From Lycium barbarum (lineage: Eukaryota; Streptophyta; Magnoliopsida; Solanales; Solanaceae): 64,000 bases of DNA. The notes beneath the pieces were generated by a model that did no database searches, had not been told where the DNA came from, and saw only the letters and a list, made by a program, of their open reading frames with translations. Position 1 is the first letter of the stretch. The number at the start of each line of letters is the position of its first letter. Both the position numbers and the translations under genes were made by a program. The stretch is taken from NCBI RefSeq assembly GCF_019175385.1, contig NC_083341.1:85710321-85774320 (forward strand), given 5' to 3'. This document shows, one piece after another, positions 22,365-34,345 of this stretch.

Positions 22365-24537
22365 ATAGATAATTGAATTAGCTTTCCAATCATAGGTCGT
22401 GGGTCCTCATACGATATCGGGATCAAACGTTATGCACGTTTTAATATCGGCTGTCTGGGCAGGAAAATTAACCCTGCACGAACGCGCCAGAAGGTGGTAC
22501 AAATGCGCCACATGGTAGCGCGATCGCGCTGAGCAAATTTTAAGTTGTCCCAGGCAGAACCTGGACCGTTATAAAAAGGGGAGACCCCCCCTCATTTTCG
22601 TCCCAAACACACCCAAAATCCCTCAAATATTCTAGAAATTTCCCCAACTTTCCAACATCAACTTTTAAACAAAAAACTAAGTATAATTCCAAAATTCCGG
22701 TCTAGACGGCGTATAGTTGCAACTACAAAATTGTGTATTGACGCGTTGTGACTTAAGCTCAAGGTGGAGGAGTGAAGATATAGTGATATTATCGAGGGAA
22801 AGGTATGAATCTCTTATTATTAACGTTAATCTTGGTTTATTTACGGAGATGGAGCTGTTAAATCATTATAAATTGATTCTGTGGTAGAAATATGAGACAA
22901 ATACCATATCGGATGTTTATGAAGTATTTTGGTATTGGAAATATTATGGTTAATGTTGGTATTGTTGTTGTTGTTGGTTGCTAAGTTGGAATTTTGGGCT
23001 AGGCATATAAACAGAGGAGATGCTGCCGAAAGTTCGACAGATTATAGAAAAACTTATTTAAAGACTTAAGATAAGTATATAACAACAGGCCTAATCATAG
23101 TATGAATGGCCTTATATGTAGACTTGCGGGATCGGACGGATAAGCGTAGGTAGCGAAGGCTGAACAGGTATGTTAAGCCTTGTGCCTTTCTTTCAAAGGC
23201 ATGATTCCTATGGTACGATTTCATAAATGTTTTCATACCTTCTTTGTTTCCAAAAGCTAGATATTTTTTACTCTAAAGCATGATTCCTTTCCCGATAACC
23301 CATAAATGTTTTTCCAAAATGCTCGTATTTTCCAAACCAAAGGTTATGATTATGTGAGCTCTTGTGATAACCGCGACAAAAATGTTCTTACGATAATAAT
23401 GATGAAGTTAAAAGTGAGAATATTTTCTACAATGATTATGATGATGATGTTTTTTTTTTATAGATAAACGTCTCAAGTTATGAGATCGATGTTTTTATGA
23501 TATTATTGAGCTATTTTCGTGACTTTCTCAATTTTATTCATTGTTGTTGGTCTCACCTTATAATAATTGTTCCTTCAAGGTGAGATAGAGCGATGATGAC
23601 TATTCCATAATATAATCGGAGGTTACCGACCTTACGTCACTCTGATAGAGTTATAGCTTTCCTTGGGCTCTCCTGCACGCTGCTTACATGATATATGTAT
23701 ATGTATATAGGGGATATGGGAAAAATGGCAAGGCGCTATAGACGCATAGCCACCTAATCAGTTTGTAAAATGTGATATCGTCCTAGACGCGGGGTATATG
23801 GTTAAATAGATCGGGGCCGACGTTTCTCGGCATTATCATATGTTCTATTTTATGTGTACATGTATAAGAAATGTTTTTCAAAGAAAGCTAAGCATGCATG
23901 GTATCCGCCCTAAGAGGCATGATGATGTACAGATTATTCCCCTATCTCATATTATGTTCTATACGACTTTTTACGTTACTATTCATGCCTTACATACTCG
24001 GTACATTACTCGTACTGACATCCCTTCTTGTGGACGCTGCGTTCATGCCCGCAGGATCAGGTAGCCAGCCGGACGATCCACATCAGTAGGACCTCCCCTC
24101 AGCGGCAGTCAGTACGCTCCATTGGTCCGGAGCTACAACTCTTTGGTATGCTATCTTGTTATGTACATATGTGGGTATGGCAGGGCCTTGTCCTGTCCTT
24201 TCTACAGTCTATTTTCCATAGAGTTCTGTAGAGAGTGATATGTAGTCGTGATGTCATGCAGCCTCGTCGGAGCTTGTTTTATTGTACAGTATATATATAT
24301 ATATGTAATGGCCTAATCGGTTTGCGTTGTTACTCTCAGTATTTATGCTTATGTGTACGTGTTGGCCGTCAGTCCTCGAAATGGTGTCTCTTGTGTTAAT
24401 TGTTCGGGAGATAGTATAGCTCAGTCACAGATTGTGTATGGGCCCAGGATAGTCAGTGGGAAGTAAATGCAACCATAGGAATGCTTGGCCAGTAGTGGTC
24501 GGGTACTCGTCACGGCTCATCGGTTTGGGTCGTGATA
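22365..24537 (+). repeat. X-array LTR3 (5' truncated)
   Basis: It matches LTR2 from about 15693 on; the first ~435 bases and the PPT are deleted. A TATAAAAAGG box is at 22570-22579, the TCTCACCTT/AAGGTGAGA inverted repeat at 23551-23585, and the three-hairpin block at 24001-24054. It ends in GTGATA before the mutated PBS. Confidence 0.85.
22570..22579 (+). promoter_or_regulatory. TATA box of LTR3
   Basis: TATAAAAAGG is in the same context as in LTR2 (GGAGACCC downstream). Confidence 0.6.
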
Positions 24538-24541
24538 AAAG

Positions 24542-24553
24542 TAGTATCAGAGC
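24542..24553 (+). other. Primer-binding site, internal 3 (mutated)
   Basis: TAGTATCAGAGC has the same G-to-A change as internal 2. Confidence 0.85.
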
Positions 24554-24758
24554 AGTTCGTCCTAGGGATTGTCTACAAGACGTGTCCAGTAGAGTCCTCT
24601 TTATAGGTATGAAGCCGGCCACACTTATAAACAGGAGGCTGCGGGGCATTTAGGAATCATTGACCTTTCCTTCTGTCTTAGATCGTGCGATAGAGCCAGA
24701 GTCTAGGAAAGATTGCTTCTAAGCTCTATTCCTATAGGTAGGTGCAGACTGACGGAAG

Positions 24759-25252
24759 ATGAAGAGATCAACCTCGGGAAATGGGGGTGCTAAAAAGGCC
24801 CCCATAGTAGATCCAGGACTCAGGCTCTAGGACCGAGCAGGAGGAGCCTCAATTATTCTATTGAGACTGATGCCTCGGAGGACCCTGCAATGATTCCTCC
24901 AGAATTTTTGACTTCCAGGGAGGAGGACCTCTCAGGGGACAGCTATGACACGTATTTGTCTGAGTATTCGTCTGGGACACCGGAGGAGGAGATCCCCGAT
25001 GTTGTACCAGTTGCTTCTATAGTGGAGCACTACGTCAGACCAGCTACTCCGATGAGTGTTACGGATTACTCTAGCCCTTTATCCTGGCCATCGGTAAACC
25101 AGGAGTTTCCATATTTTCCATATCCTTTGTACTCAGGTGAAAGAGATGATGAAGGCCAGACGAGCAGATGCTGGGTAGACGATGACAGAGAGCACACTTC
25201 ACTTGATAATCCACCAAATCAAACTAGGGACCGATCGGCTACAGGTATATGA
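24759..25252 (+). pseudogene. ORFX, array copy 3 (broken)
   Basis: The ATG at 24759 opens with MKRSTSGNGGAKKAP, then frame damage and a stop near 24838. The downstream part reads openly from about 24890 to the stop at 25250-25252, with IPPEFLTSREED, SYDTYLSEY, VEHYVRPATPMSV and DQTRDRSATGI-like endings. One TDPSEY module has become TYLSEY. Confidence 0.58.
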
Positions 25253-25576
25253 GACTTTATTGGAATTTCCTATGTATGTGCATTTGCTGTAGATTATTAC
25301 TTAATAGCGGCGAGCGTAAATCCTAAAGGGACCGATAATTAAGTATCTATAAGTAACTACGATCAAGGTGTTTTCGCCACCATTGGGAATCTTGAAATTT
25401 GGGACGAAAGGTAGTCATACACACGGATGAATGGAGAATATCGAGCAAAATAATATTTGTGTAGTCAGAAGAATAAGAGATCTTTTCTAATCCGGAGGGA
25501 GATGCATTATGAGAATGTTTTGGAATCTGCTAAGTCCTCAATTTTCTCTAGATGATGTGATGAAGGTCATGCAGTA

Positions 25577-25679
25577 AGGTGTCTGCGGCTAAACTAGCAC
25601 TAACGCACCGGATTTCATTAAAGTTTCAAGGTTAAGCATGCTGGAGTGAGAGAAATATTAGAATGGATGACACCCTGGG
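25577..25679 (+). other. 5S rRNA-derived module, array copy 3 (truncated at a junction)
   Basis: CTAACGCACCGG, GGTTAAGCATGCTGGAGTGAGAG and GAATGGATGACACCCTGGG are present. The module stops inside its C-box, where LTR sequence (CAGTCAGTACGCTCC) takes over. Confidence 0.8.
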
Positions 25680-26109
25680 CAGTCAGTACGCTCCATTGGT
25701 CCGGAGCTACAGCTCTTTGGTATGCTATCTTGTTATGTACATATGTGGGTATGGCAAGGCCTTGTCCTATCCTTTCTACAGTTTATTTTCCATAGAGATC
25801 AGTAGGCAGTGATATGTAGCTATGATGTTATGCAGCCTCGTCGGCGCTTGTTTTATTGTACAGTATATATATATGTGTAGCAGCCTAATCGGTTTGCGTT
25901 GTTACTGTCAGTATTTATTCTTATATGTACGTGTTGGCCGTAAGTCCTCGAAACGGTGTCTCTTGTGTTGATTGTTCGGGAGACAGTTTATCTCAGTCAC
26001 AGATTGTGTATGGGCCGGGGATATTCAGTGGGAAGTAAATGCAAGCATAAGAGGGCTTGGCCAGCAGTGGTCGGGTACTCGTCACGGCTCATCGGTTTGG
26101 GTCGTGATA
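25680..26109 (+). repeat. X-array LTR4 (3' part only)
   Basis: It matches the last ~430 bases of LTR3 (from about 24107). It ends in GGGTCGTGATA, then non-array pol sequence follows with no PBS. It is therefore the right-hand terminal LTR of the array. Confidence 0.85.
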
Positions 26110-27807
26110 AATATGCTATAACTATACTTTACCATCCGGGTAAAGCTAAATGTCGTAGTCGATGCCTTGAATCGCAAGGCAGTGAGTATGGGCCGTCTAG
26201 CTCGATTGGTTGCTTTTGAGCGTCCTTTAGCCATGGAGGTTCAGACTTAGGCTAACAACTTTGTGAGTCTTGATGTTTCATATCCGGGCAGAGTATTAGC
26301 ATATGTTGAGGCGTGGTCATCTCTCTTTGAGCAGATTCATGCTCAGCAGTTTGAGGATGCTCAGTTATGTAATATTCGTGATAAGGTTTTGAGAGGTGAG
26401 GCCAAGGAGGCCATGCTTGATACTGAGGGGATTTTGAGGATCAAGGGACGCGTGTGCGTTCCTCGTGTGGGTGGTCTGATTCGATTGATATTGGAAGAGG
26501 TTTATAGCTCCAGGTATTCTATTCATCCAGGGGCGATGAAGATGTATCGTGATTTGAGGCAGCACTACTGGTGGAGTCGGATGAAGAGAGATATTGCAGA
26601 TTTCATGTGGGAATGGTCAGCAAGTCAAGTATGAGCACCAGCGATCTGGTGGTGTACTTCAGAGGATGCCCATTCCCAAGTAGAAGTGGGAGAAGATTGC
26701 CATGGATTTCATTGTGGGTCTTCCGAAGACCCTGGGCAAGTTTGACTCAGTTTGGGTTATTTTTGATCGGTTGACTAAGTCTGCTCATTTAATCCCTGTT
26801 CAGGTTACTTATAATGTAGAGAAGTTGGCCAGGATTTACATCCATGAGATTGTGTGATTGCACGGGGTTCTTATTTCCATCATCTCAGATCGAGGTCCCC
26901 AGTTTACTTCTAACTTCTGGAGGTCATTGCAGGCAGAGTTGGGTACTCAGTTGGACCTGAGTATAGCTTTTCATCCCCAGACTAATGATCAGTCTGATCG
27001 GACTATCAAAGTGCTAGAGGATATGTTGAGAGCATGTGTTATTGACTTTGGTGGTCATTGGGACTAGTCGCTACCCTTGGTAGAGTTCGCGTACAACAAT
27101 AGCTACCATTCGAGTATTCATATGGTGTCGTTCGAGCCTTTATATGGTAGAAGGTGTCGTTCTCCTATTGGGTGGTTTGATGCTTTTGACGTTTGCCCTT
27201 GGGGTACATATTTTCTTAGAAAGTCTTTGGACAAGGTGAAGCTTATTCAGGAAAAGCTTCTAGCAGCTCAAAGCCGGGAAAAGATGTATGCGGTCCGGAA
27301 GGTTCAGGATTTAGATTTTATGGAGGGTGAGCAGGTTCTTTTGAAGATTTCACCCATGAAGGCTGTTATGAGGTTTAGAAAGAGGGGCAAGTTGAGCCAG
27401 AGGGACATTGGTCCATTTGAGATTCTCCCTCGTGTGGGTGATGTTGCTTATGAGTTAGCCTTGCCACCAGGCCTGTCAGGTGTTCATCTTATTTTCTATG
27501 TTTCTATGCTAAAGAGGTATCATTCAGACGGGACTTATATTGTTTGTTGGGATTCAGTGTTTCTTGAAGAGAATATGTCCTACGAGAAAGAGCCTATTAT
27601 GATCTTGGATAGGCAAGTCAGAAAATTGAGGTCTAAGGAGATAGCTTCTGTTAAGCTTCAATGGATGCATCGTCCTGTTGAGGAGGTCACATGGGAGATC
27701 GAGTCAGATATGTGTGCCAGATATCTCCAGTTGTTTGCTGACTCAGGTACTTCCCCCGTTTCCTTCCTTGCCATTCGAGAACAAGTGATTGTTTAATTAG
27801 TATCTGA
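26110..27807 (+). pseudogene. G0 pol 3' fragment: RNase H end, integrase and C-terminal domain
   Basis: The fragment starts at YHPGKA (end of the RNase H/connection region). It continues through integrase: the HHCC region YSIHPGAMKMYRDL, then core pieces [19 protein letters not shown] and [15 protein letters not shown]. The C-terminal domain has KGKLSQRDIGPFEI-type and VHLIFYVSMLK motifs. It is broken by a frameshift near 26150, loss of the zinc-finger CxxC region near 26625, and stops at 26856 and 27065. It belongs to the Tekay/Del type but differs clearly from G1 and G2. The upstream pol is absent because the X-array sits in it; the rest lies left of the window. Confidence 0.85.
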
Positions 27808-28307
27808 TGTAACGACCTGCTTGCTCATTATAGAGTTTTGACCCTTTTACCCCTGTTGACCCTTCCCCGAGCCCTATGAGTATGATTTGGACCCGCGGGG
27901 ATGGGTGGTACGGTTTCTGAGATGATCGGGCGAGGTTTAAGATGACTTGTACGAATTAGAGCTTTAAAGTGAAAAATGTTTGACCAATAGTTGACTTTTG
28001 GGTAAACGGACATTTTTTGGGAATCCGTCGATTTCGAGAGGTCCGGATGGCTGATTGTGACTTGGCAGGATGTTCGGTTCAGTTCCTAAGGCAGTTGGGA
28101 GCGTTTTGGGTTATTGGTTGGAAAGGTGGTATTTGGCCATTGGTTGTTGACCCGGTCAAATAGATCTCCGTTGGGAATTTCGAGACCGCGAATGAGTCTG
28201 TAGCGTGTTTTTATGTGTGAATGCATGTCTGGTTTGTGTCTGTGAGGTCTCAGGTGATTGTCAGATTTCTACAGTGTGTTGATGAAAAAACAGAAATCCT
28301 AGTGTTT

Positions 28308-28490
28308 CGTGTCCGCTATAGCGGCACCAGATCCGCCATAGCGGAGTCTTAGTCCGCTATAGCGGGAAGTTGATATTTGATTTAGGCGCTATAGCAGACA
28401 GGAATCCGCTGTGGCGGATGTGCAGTAGCGGCTGTGAAGCTGCTGGCGCAAGCCCGCTGTAGCAGACTCGATACCGCTACAGCGAGGTGA
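28308..28490. repeat. Cluster of CCGCTATAGCGG-type palindromes
   Basis: Six to nine copies or variants of the 12-bp palindrome CCGCTATAGCGG occur in 180 bp (for example CCGCCATAGCGG, CCGCTGTGGCGG, GCGCTATAGCAG), separated by short AT-richer spacers. They are inside the G0 LTR. Function unknown. Confidence 0.75.
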
Positions 28491-29625
28491 TGGGTTTCCA
28501 GAATCATTAAATTCTAGGATAAAACCCTTAACTCTCTATCACTTCATTGATTACTTTCTAAACATTCTCGAGGCAAATTGGAGAGATCTTGGCTGATTCT
28601 TCCTTACGGTAAATCTCCTAACCTTGTATTCATTATTTTAACCTCCCTAAGCTTGAATCCATGCTAGAAATCCATTAGAATCTAAAGGGGAAAATGGGTT
28701 TTGATGATAACTTCTTGAAATGAGTTATAATCTTTCTAAATGGAAATTGTTGGTGGGGTTGACTAATCTAATCATAGAATCTGGTGATTTCACTGCTAAT
28801 AGGCTTGAATCTTCCATTTGTGTTGATTAATTTGAAGGTTGAAAAATTAGGGTTCATACCCAAATTGGGGGTTTTCACTTGAATCTCAAAATTGACCTAT
28901 TCTTGAGTTATTTTAGCAATTGATTAGTAGGATTGAACTATTAGAACGTTGAATTGCATATTTCACTTTCGAAATGACTGTTTTACCCTTGTGAGCCCGT
29001 TTCTGCCTTTCTCCATACTTGAATTTGATACGAAAGATAAGTATAGCAATATGGGTGTTGTTCTCCATTATTTCTAATATAGAATTCGAATATGATTAGA
29101 CTTTGAGTATTTTGAGGTGCAACAAAAGGGTAAAGCTAAGGTGTGATTGTTCGTGGCTCCTGCTCGGCTACCAGGTAGGTTACGATTTACCTAATGGTTA
29201 GACTTTGGTTAGCAAAGCATATGTAGAGTTAGTGATTGTTGGAGAAAGCATGTTACGCCTTCGGGTATGAAATTGGGATGGATTACTTAGGTTGGTACTG
29301 TTTAACTGTGGCTTGTTCCCTTCTTGTGATCTATTGTCTTGTTGCCACGTGTGTGATACGAGACTTGATGATTAGTCATTTTACCATGATTGTGAAATCG
29401 TATCTCTCATTGTTGAGTATCGTCTTGTAAAGAGGAAGGAATTGATATTCAGATTGTTGTTGTGATATGTGTCCATATGTGACACGATTTGGATAGATAT
29501 ACTCTTGTTGACATTGATATCATGCATACATTTATACTTATATATTGGGATCGGGTTGCGCGCCGTAACACACATATAGTGGACCAGGTTGCACGTTCCG
29601 CAACATATATTGGATCGGGTTGCAC

Positions 29626-29630
29626 GTTCC
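29626..29630. repeat. Target-site duplication GTTCC, left of G1
   Basis: GTTCC is repeated at 45631-45635. G0 LTR sequence continues directly across the element. Confidence 0.92.
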
Positions 29631-29837
29631 TGTTACACCTCGAAAAATATTCTGTTGGTATGCAAGTGAATGAACTAGTGATGAGTACGAGTGTACGATG
29701 TTTCCGCGAGTAAGAAATAGCATTTGACGACCCTAAGTGAGATTCTGAAGGCCATCGTAATGAGAGAGAGGTTATGCTCCATAATGAATAATTATATGTT
29801 TTGGAAATGTGAAAAGTTGCAAGTTTGCATTCTGGCC

Positions 29838-30110
29838 TGTAGGTCGTAAAATGAAATACGGACCGTAAAGTGGTATACGGTCCGTAAACTGCCATGTCGT
29901 ATTTTGGCTTCCAAAACTTCAACTTTCTGCCAAATTAACAAATGGTTAAAAATGACCCAAAATACGGACCGTAAAGTGGTTTACGGCCCGTAAACTGCAT
30001 CCGTAAATCACCACACCTCAGTTTGATTTTCTGGTTCTGATATGAATAAATACGACCACGAAGGACGGTCCGTAAACTGGAATACGGACCGTAAACCAAG
30101 TTTACGACCA
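29838..30110. repeat. TACGGnCCGTA box cluster in G1 5' LTR
   Basis: Pseudo-palindromic boxes of the form TACGG(A/T/C)CCGTA, mostly followed by AA, recur in close pairs (for example two starts 19 nt apart near 29863). The cluster is also found in the G1 3' LTR (43425-43690) and, diverged, in the G2 LTR (46966-47226). Confidence 0.7.
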
Positions 30111-33100
30111 CTGTGCACTTCAAATCAGATTTTTAAGTCATTAAATAAGGGGACCAAGGCTTATTTCATTTCACTTCTACATCACATCCCTTCTCTCTAG
30201 AACATCTCTCTACATATATCCCACAAGAATTCAAGGATATTTGGTGATCAACAACATAAATCAAGGGAATCAAGTGTAAGAAAACCAACAAGATCATCCA
30301 AGGTCAAGAAATCCAAATGGAGATAAACTAGGGTTTTGCTCAAAGTGGAGTATTATCAACTAAAGCTTGTTCCTACAACATTTAAGGTACGATTCATGAT
30401 ATTTCTATGTTGCTTAAGGTAGTTAAGAGTTGAAATACTTGAATTGTAGAAGAGTAGAGAAAAATGAGTCATGAATATGGAATAGTGTCATTTTGAGAAA
30501 TAGTATGAATTGAGCTATGGGTCTTGATGTATTGTGATGTAACTACGATATAAATGATGTTGAGAACATGAGATGAACAATGTATGTAAATGGACTTCGT
30601 GTGTTTTATTGTTATACCCCGCATTTTCAGAGCCTGAGCGTGACACGTGCTCCCTCAAACATTGACAATCACGTTGATAGTATTATATTTCGTATTCTTG
30701 CACGTCGGTTATTCGTAAGCGCAGGTGGGGCCCACACATCGAGATTTTTTTTGGAACACGTGACAAGTTATATGAATCACATATGTGAAGTTAAACACAA
30801 CTCAAGAAGGACCCTTGAGCCAAATCAAAGTGGGAGCCCTCCAAACAAATATTGTTAAGTTACGTTTTTGGGTGATCTGACTTCGGGAGGCCATAACCCC
30901 ATCATTGTTTGGGAATTTGGGAAAACTCCCAGAATGAAGGTTGTATAGAATTGAATTAACTTTCCAACCATAGGTCGTGGGTCCATAGGTGACGTCGGGA
31001 TAAGGAGATACGAGCGTTTTAAGGCAGAAAGGTCAGTGGGCTAGGCCCAATCCGGGCCCAACCGGGTTAGACCCATGACCCATGTCTATTTAAGTGAACT
31101 ATCAGCCCTTCTCTCCTAAATTTTCATACCAAAACACCAGAAAATTCTGGAGATAGAGAGAGAGAGAGAAGAGCCTTGGAGAGAAGCAAAACCAATTTTG
31201 ATCAAAATCTGAGTCCCGAATCCCGAAGCCCATGAAGAGAAAAGTGTTGTACGCTGTGTTGTCTTCAATTTGAGCTAAAAAACAACCAAGGAGAAGAGTG
31301 ATAACGTGGTGGCTGCATGCTTAAGGTATGATTAAGGTTCCTTTTCATTGTTAATGAGTTTATTTAGAGTTTTAACGGATTAGCACGGAGAGAATAGCCC
31401 GATAAATTCGTTTGTTGGCGTTGTGAATCATGGAACGATATCTGAAGGGAATTGTTATAGCCCTTATTTTGTACGTTCGAATAATTAGACATAGTCGTGA
31501 TAAGTTGGGGGCAAGACCATTTTAAAAAAATTATTTTAATGTACAAGTTGTTATGAATATTATTTATGAATATTATTAGTATGGAAATATTGAGAAAGGC
31601 AAAGGGTAAAAAGGAAAATTCGCAAAGAGGTTCATGGCAATATTGTGGAAGGCTAGGGGCAAAATGGGGATGTCACAAAAACAACATTCAAGAAAATTCT
31701 TGAAAAAGGCCACTTTGGCCGTGTACCATAGATGGGAGCCCCACCCATGACCATGTGCCCATATTTTATTTAAGGGACTTAATTATAAATATAGATAAGT
31801 GGTGGAGAAAATAATAAGACATAATATTCCCTCACAAGTTCATGAAACTTCAAGAAGAAGAAAAATGGAGAAGCATTCGGCCACCATGGCCAAAATTGAA
31901 GCCATGGAAATCGATCAAGAAAAATTATTTTCATCTAGCTTTTCTACTAATTGGAAGGTCCTCTTTAACGTGGAGTGATTTTTGGAGTAAGTAAAGCAAT
32001 TGTTGTGCAAGTTGTGAACCTAGCCGAGCAAGAAGAGATAAGTGGAGAAAGGTATGTGTTTAATCTTCTTTTACATGTGTTATGGGTGATTTGTACATGT
32101 TGTAGTGTGTAGAAATGAATGAAAATCATGAATTTGGTGTGTTGGGGTGTTGGCCGTGTACATGCTATGTTGTAGGAATGATGAACTAATTTTTATTTAG
32201 TATTTGATTGTTGTAGTTGTGAATTCCTTGATGTGAAATAAGGATTTAATGGTTTGAAGTGAAGTTGTAATCGTTTGTGGATTATGGAAGAAGCTAATGT
32301 GATATTAGTATGGTTCCTTATAATTATAAGAATAGAGTTGCTAATATGTAGGTTGTAAATATAACTCATGAATTTGGAAGTGAGACAGGTGTTTGGAATA
32401 TTGTAAGTTGGGTTGTTGTGTTTGAATTTGAAAGAATGAAATGTTTCGTTATTATTCTTATTGAATTTGGAAGGTTTCGGACGAAGTAATATGTTGATTG
32501 GGTTGTTTGGAATATTATGAGAATTGTTTGAAGTATTCTTGAACCATGTTAGGATGATTTCGGATTAATACTTGGATGTGAGATCATTGATGTTAGCTTG
32601 ACTATATGTGATTGAATTGAATATGAGGGAAATGTCGTGGAATTTTGTGACAAGGGTTGTAATGTTAGAATATATTTGGATTGATTATTGAAGTTGTTAG
32701 TAAGGTTGTTGGTATTGTTGTTGATAATTTGGCTGAGTTGAATTCTCGGGGTTGTTGTATTTACAGGGGAAATGCTGCCGAAATTTCGGCAGATTATAAG
32801 TGAATTTATTTGAGAAACTAAGGCAAGTGTGACGACGAATCTAATGATTGTGTAACCTCTTTTGAATGTAGACTAGCAAGTTGGACAAGTAAGCGTAGCT
32901 AATAGGCCGTGGAGCAGGTATGTAAGGCTTACCCTTTCTTTCTTTTGGCATGATCCTCATGAAACGAACATATGACGTATATGTATGATTCCAAAGCAAC
33001 TCCTATTCTTAGAGCCACTAGGATGGCTAATATTCTTGACCTCCATGATCCATTTCATATGGTTGTGATACGGATCCATGATTTCCAAAGTTCTATTGGA

Positions 33101-33699
33101 TATGTTTCCGAGTTTGTCTTTGATTCTTATTTTCCTATCGCTATGAATATACGTAGTATGGTTGAGTTTGTTGCGTGATTGGATAACGAGCCAAGTATAA
33201 GAGTTCATGTCCTTAAAATGGTTCTGTAAGTATTAATGTTTCTAACTTTTGCATATAGTCTTAGATCGGGCCGAAGGTTCCTCGGCAGTAATACAATATA
33301 TTTATGGATCGGGCTGCACGTTCCGCAGCAATACACTGTATGATGTTCTATGAGTATGCATGCATGAATCTGTTATATGTATATATGATATATGATGTCG
33401 GTATATTTATTTGATCCATAACGATATTCGAAAGGTACCTAAAATGATAGTGGCTTTAATTTTCCAAAAATGACTTCTGAAACGCTTGTTGAAGGTTCTG
33501 TACTTCTAACGCTCATAACTCTCTTATACTAAGTCGGATTGACCCGAAACTTGTTTCTGAGCCTTCAGGTGCCGGTAAGTATACTTGTCTAACGAGTCTT
33601 GATTTGTGTGCACATGGTTTCGCACTACTCTGTTCGTGCAAGCCTTAGTATGTCCTTCATTGAGCCCAGGCCAGGATACATTCTCGTGCGCACTCCACT

Positions 33700-34070
33700 G
33701 CATTGTTCATCGCGTCTCTCTCACTTGCGGGCCGGGGCACGTTATATGTATATGTATATGATGATGTGATGGCACGGGGATGGCGGCCAGGATGGCATAT
33801 GATGACTCCATTCACCGCGTCCCGCAATAGAGGGTCGGGGCACGTTATATGCATATATGATACATGACATTGGCATACATGATTTCATTCACCGCGTCCC
33901 TCAATGGAGGGTTGGGGTACGTTATATGCAAATATGATACATGATGATGACATACATGGTTTGATTCACCGCGTCCCTCACTAGAGGGCCGGGGCACGTT
34001 ATATGCATACATGATATATGACTTACCGTGTCCCTCACTGGAGGGTCGGGGCACGTTTTATGCATATGTG
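33700..34070 (+). repeat. Tandem sub-repeat of S2
   Basis: Five degenerate units carry CCGCGTCCCTCACTAGAGGG followed by CCGGGGCACGTTATATGCATA, spaced about 55-110 bases. The CCCTC/GAGGG arms form a small hairpin in each. Related units are in S1 and in both X-N2 LTRs. Confidence 0.75.
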
Positions 34071-34289
34071 ATATATGATTCTGACATGCATGATCCGTGT
34101 TTGAAACGTAGGCTCTTTTGGCACTCTGGATGATTCACTTATTTTCTGTATTTCTTCTAACATACGACATCGGCATACATGATTTGTGTCTGGAAGGTAA
34201 ACATTTTGGTATTCTGGATAGTGTACTTACTCTGGTACTGGTTGTTTCGGTTATGGTTCTGCCTTCTGTATTTCATGCCTTACATACTT

Positions 34290-34345
34290 AGTACATTTTC
34301 CGTACTGACCCCTTTTCTTCAGGGGCTGCGTTTCATGCCACGCAG
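34290..34345 (+). other. Three-hairpin block of S2
   Basis: AGTAC/GTACT (34290-34306), CCCC/GGGG (34309-34325) and CTGCG/CGCAG (34326-34345). SL2 uses C-G pairs where G1 and G2 have GTCC/GGAC. Confidence 0.6.

Larger units (their letters stand above)
1..26109 (+). mobile_element. X-array: tandem LTR-internal units of a non-autonomous LTR retrotransposon
   Basis: Four LTR segments alternate with three internal regions in one orientation: LTR1 (1-1648, left end outside the window), internal 1, LTR2 (15258-17893), internal 2, LTR3 (22365-24537, 5' truncated), internal 3 (cut short), LTR4 (25680-26109, 3' part only). Internals 1 and 2 are about 4.5 kb after removing the nested X-N1. Each internal starts with a tRNA-iMet type PBS and carries an ORFX relic and a 5S rRNA-like module; none encodes gag or pol. 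A shared LTR between consecutive internals is the expected product of unequal recombination between LTRs of related copies. The right end (TGATA at 26105-26109) abuts a Gypsy pol fragment, so the array lies inside element G0. The left end is outside the window. Confidence 0.85.
27808..29630 (+). repeat. G0 3' LTR, first part
   Basis: It starts TGTAACGACC shortly after the pol stop and is interrupted at 29631 by G1. It continues at 45636-46427. Combined length is about 2.6 kb. It carries a cluster of CCGCTATAGCGG-type palindromes at 28308-28490. Confidence 0.8.

Noticed and set aside
29449..29922. 157-codon minus-strand ORF across the G0/G1 boundary
   Set aside because: It spans an insertion junction between two elements (29630/29631), so it cannot be an ancestral gene; composition is not protein-like.
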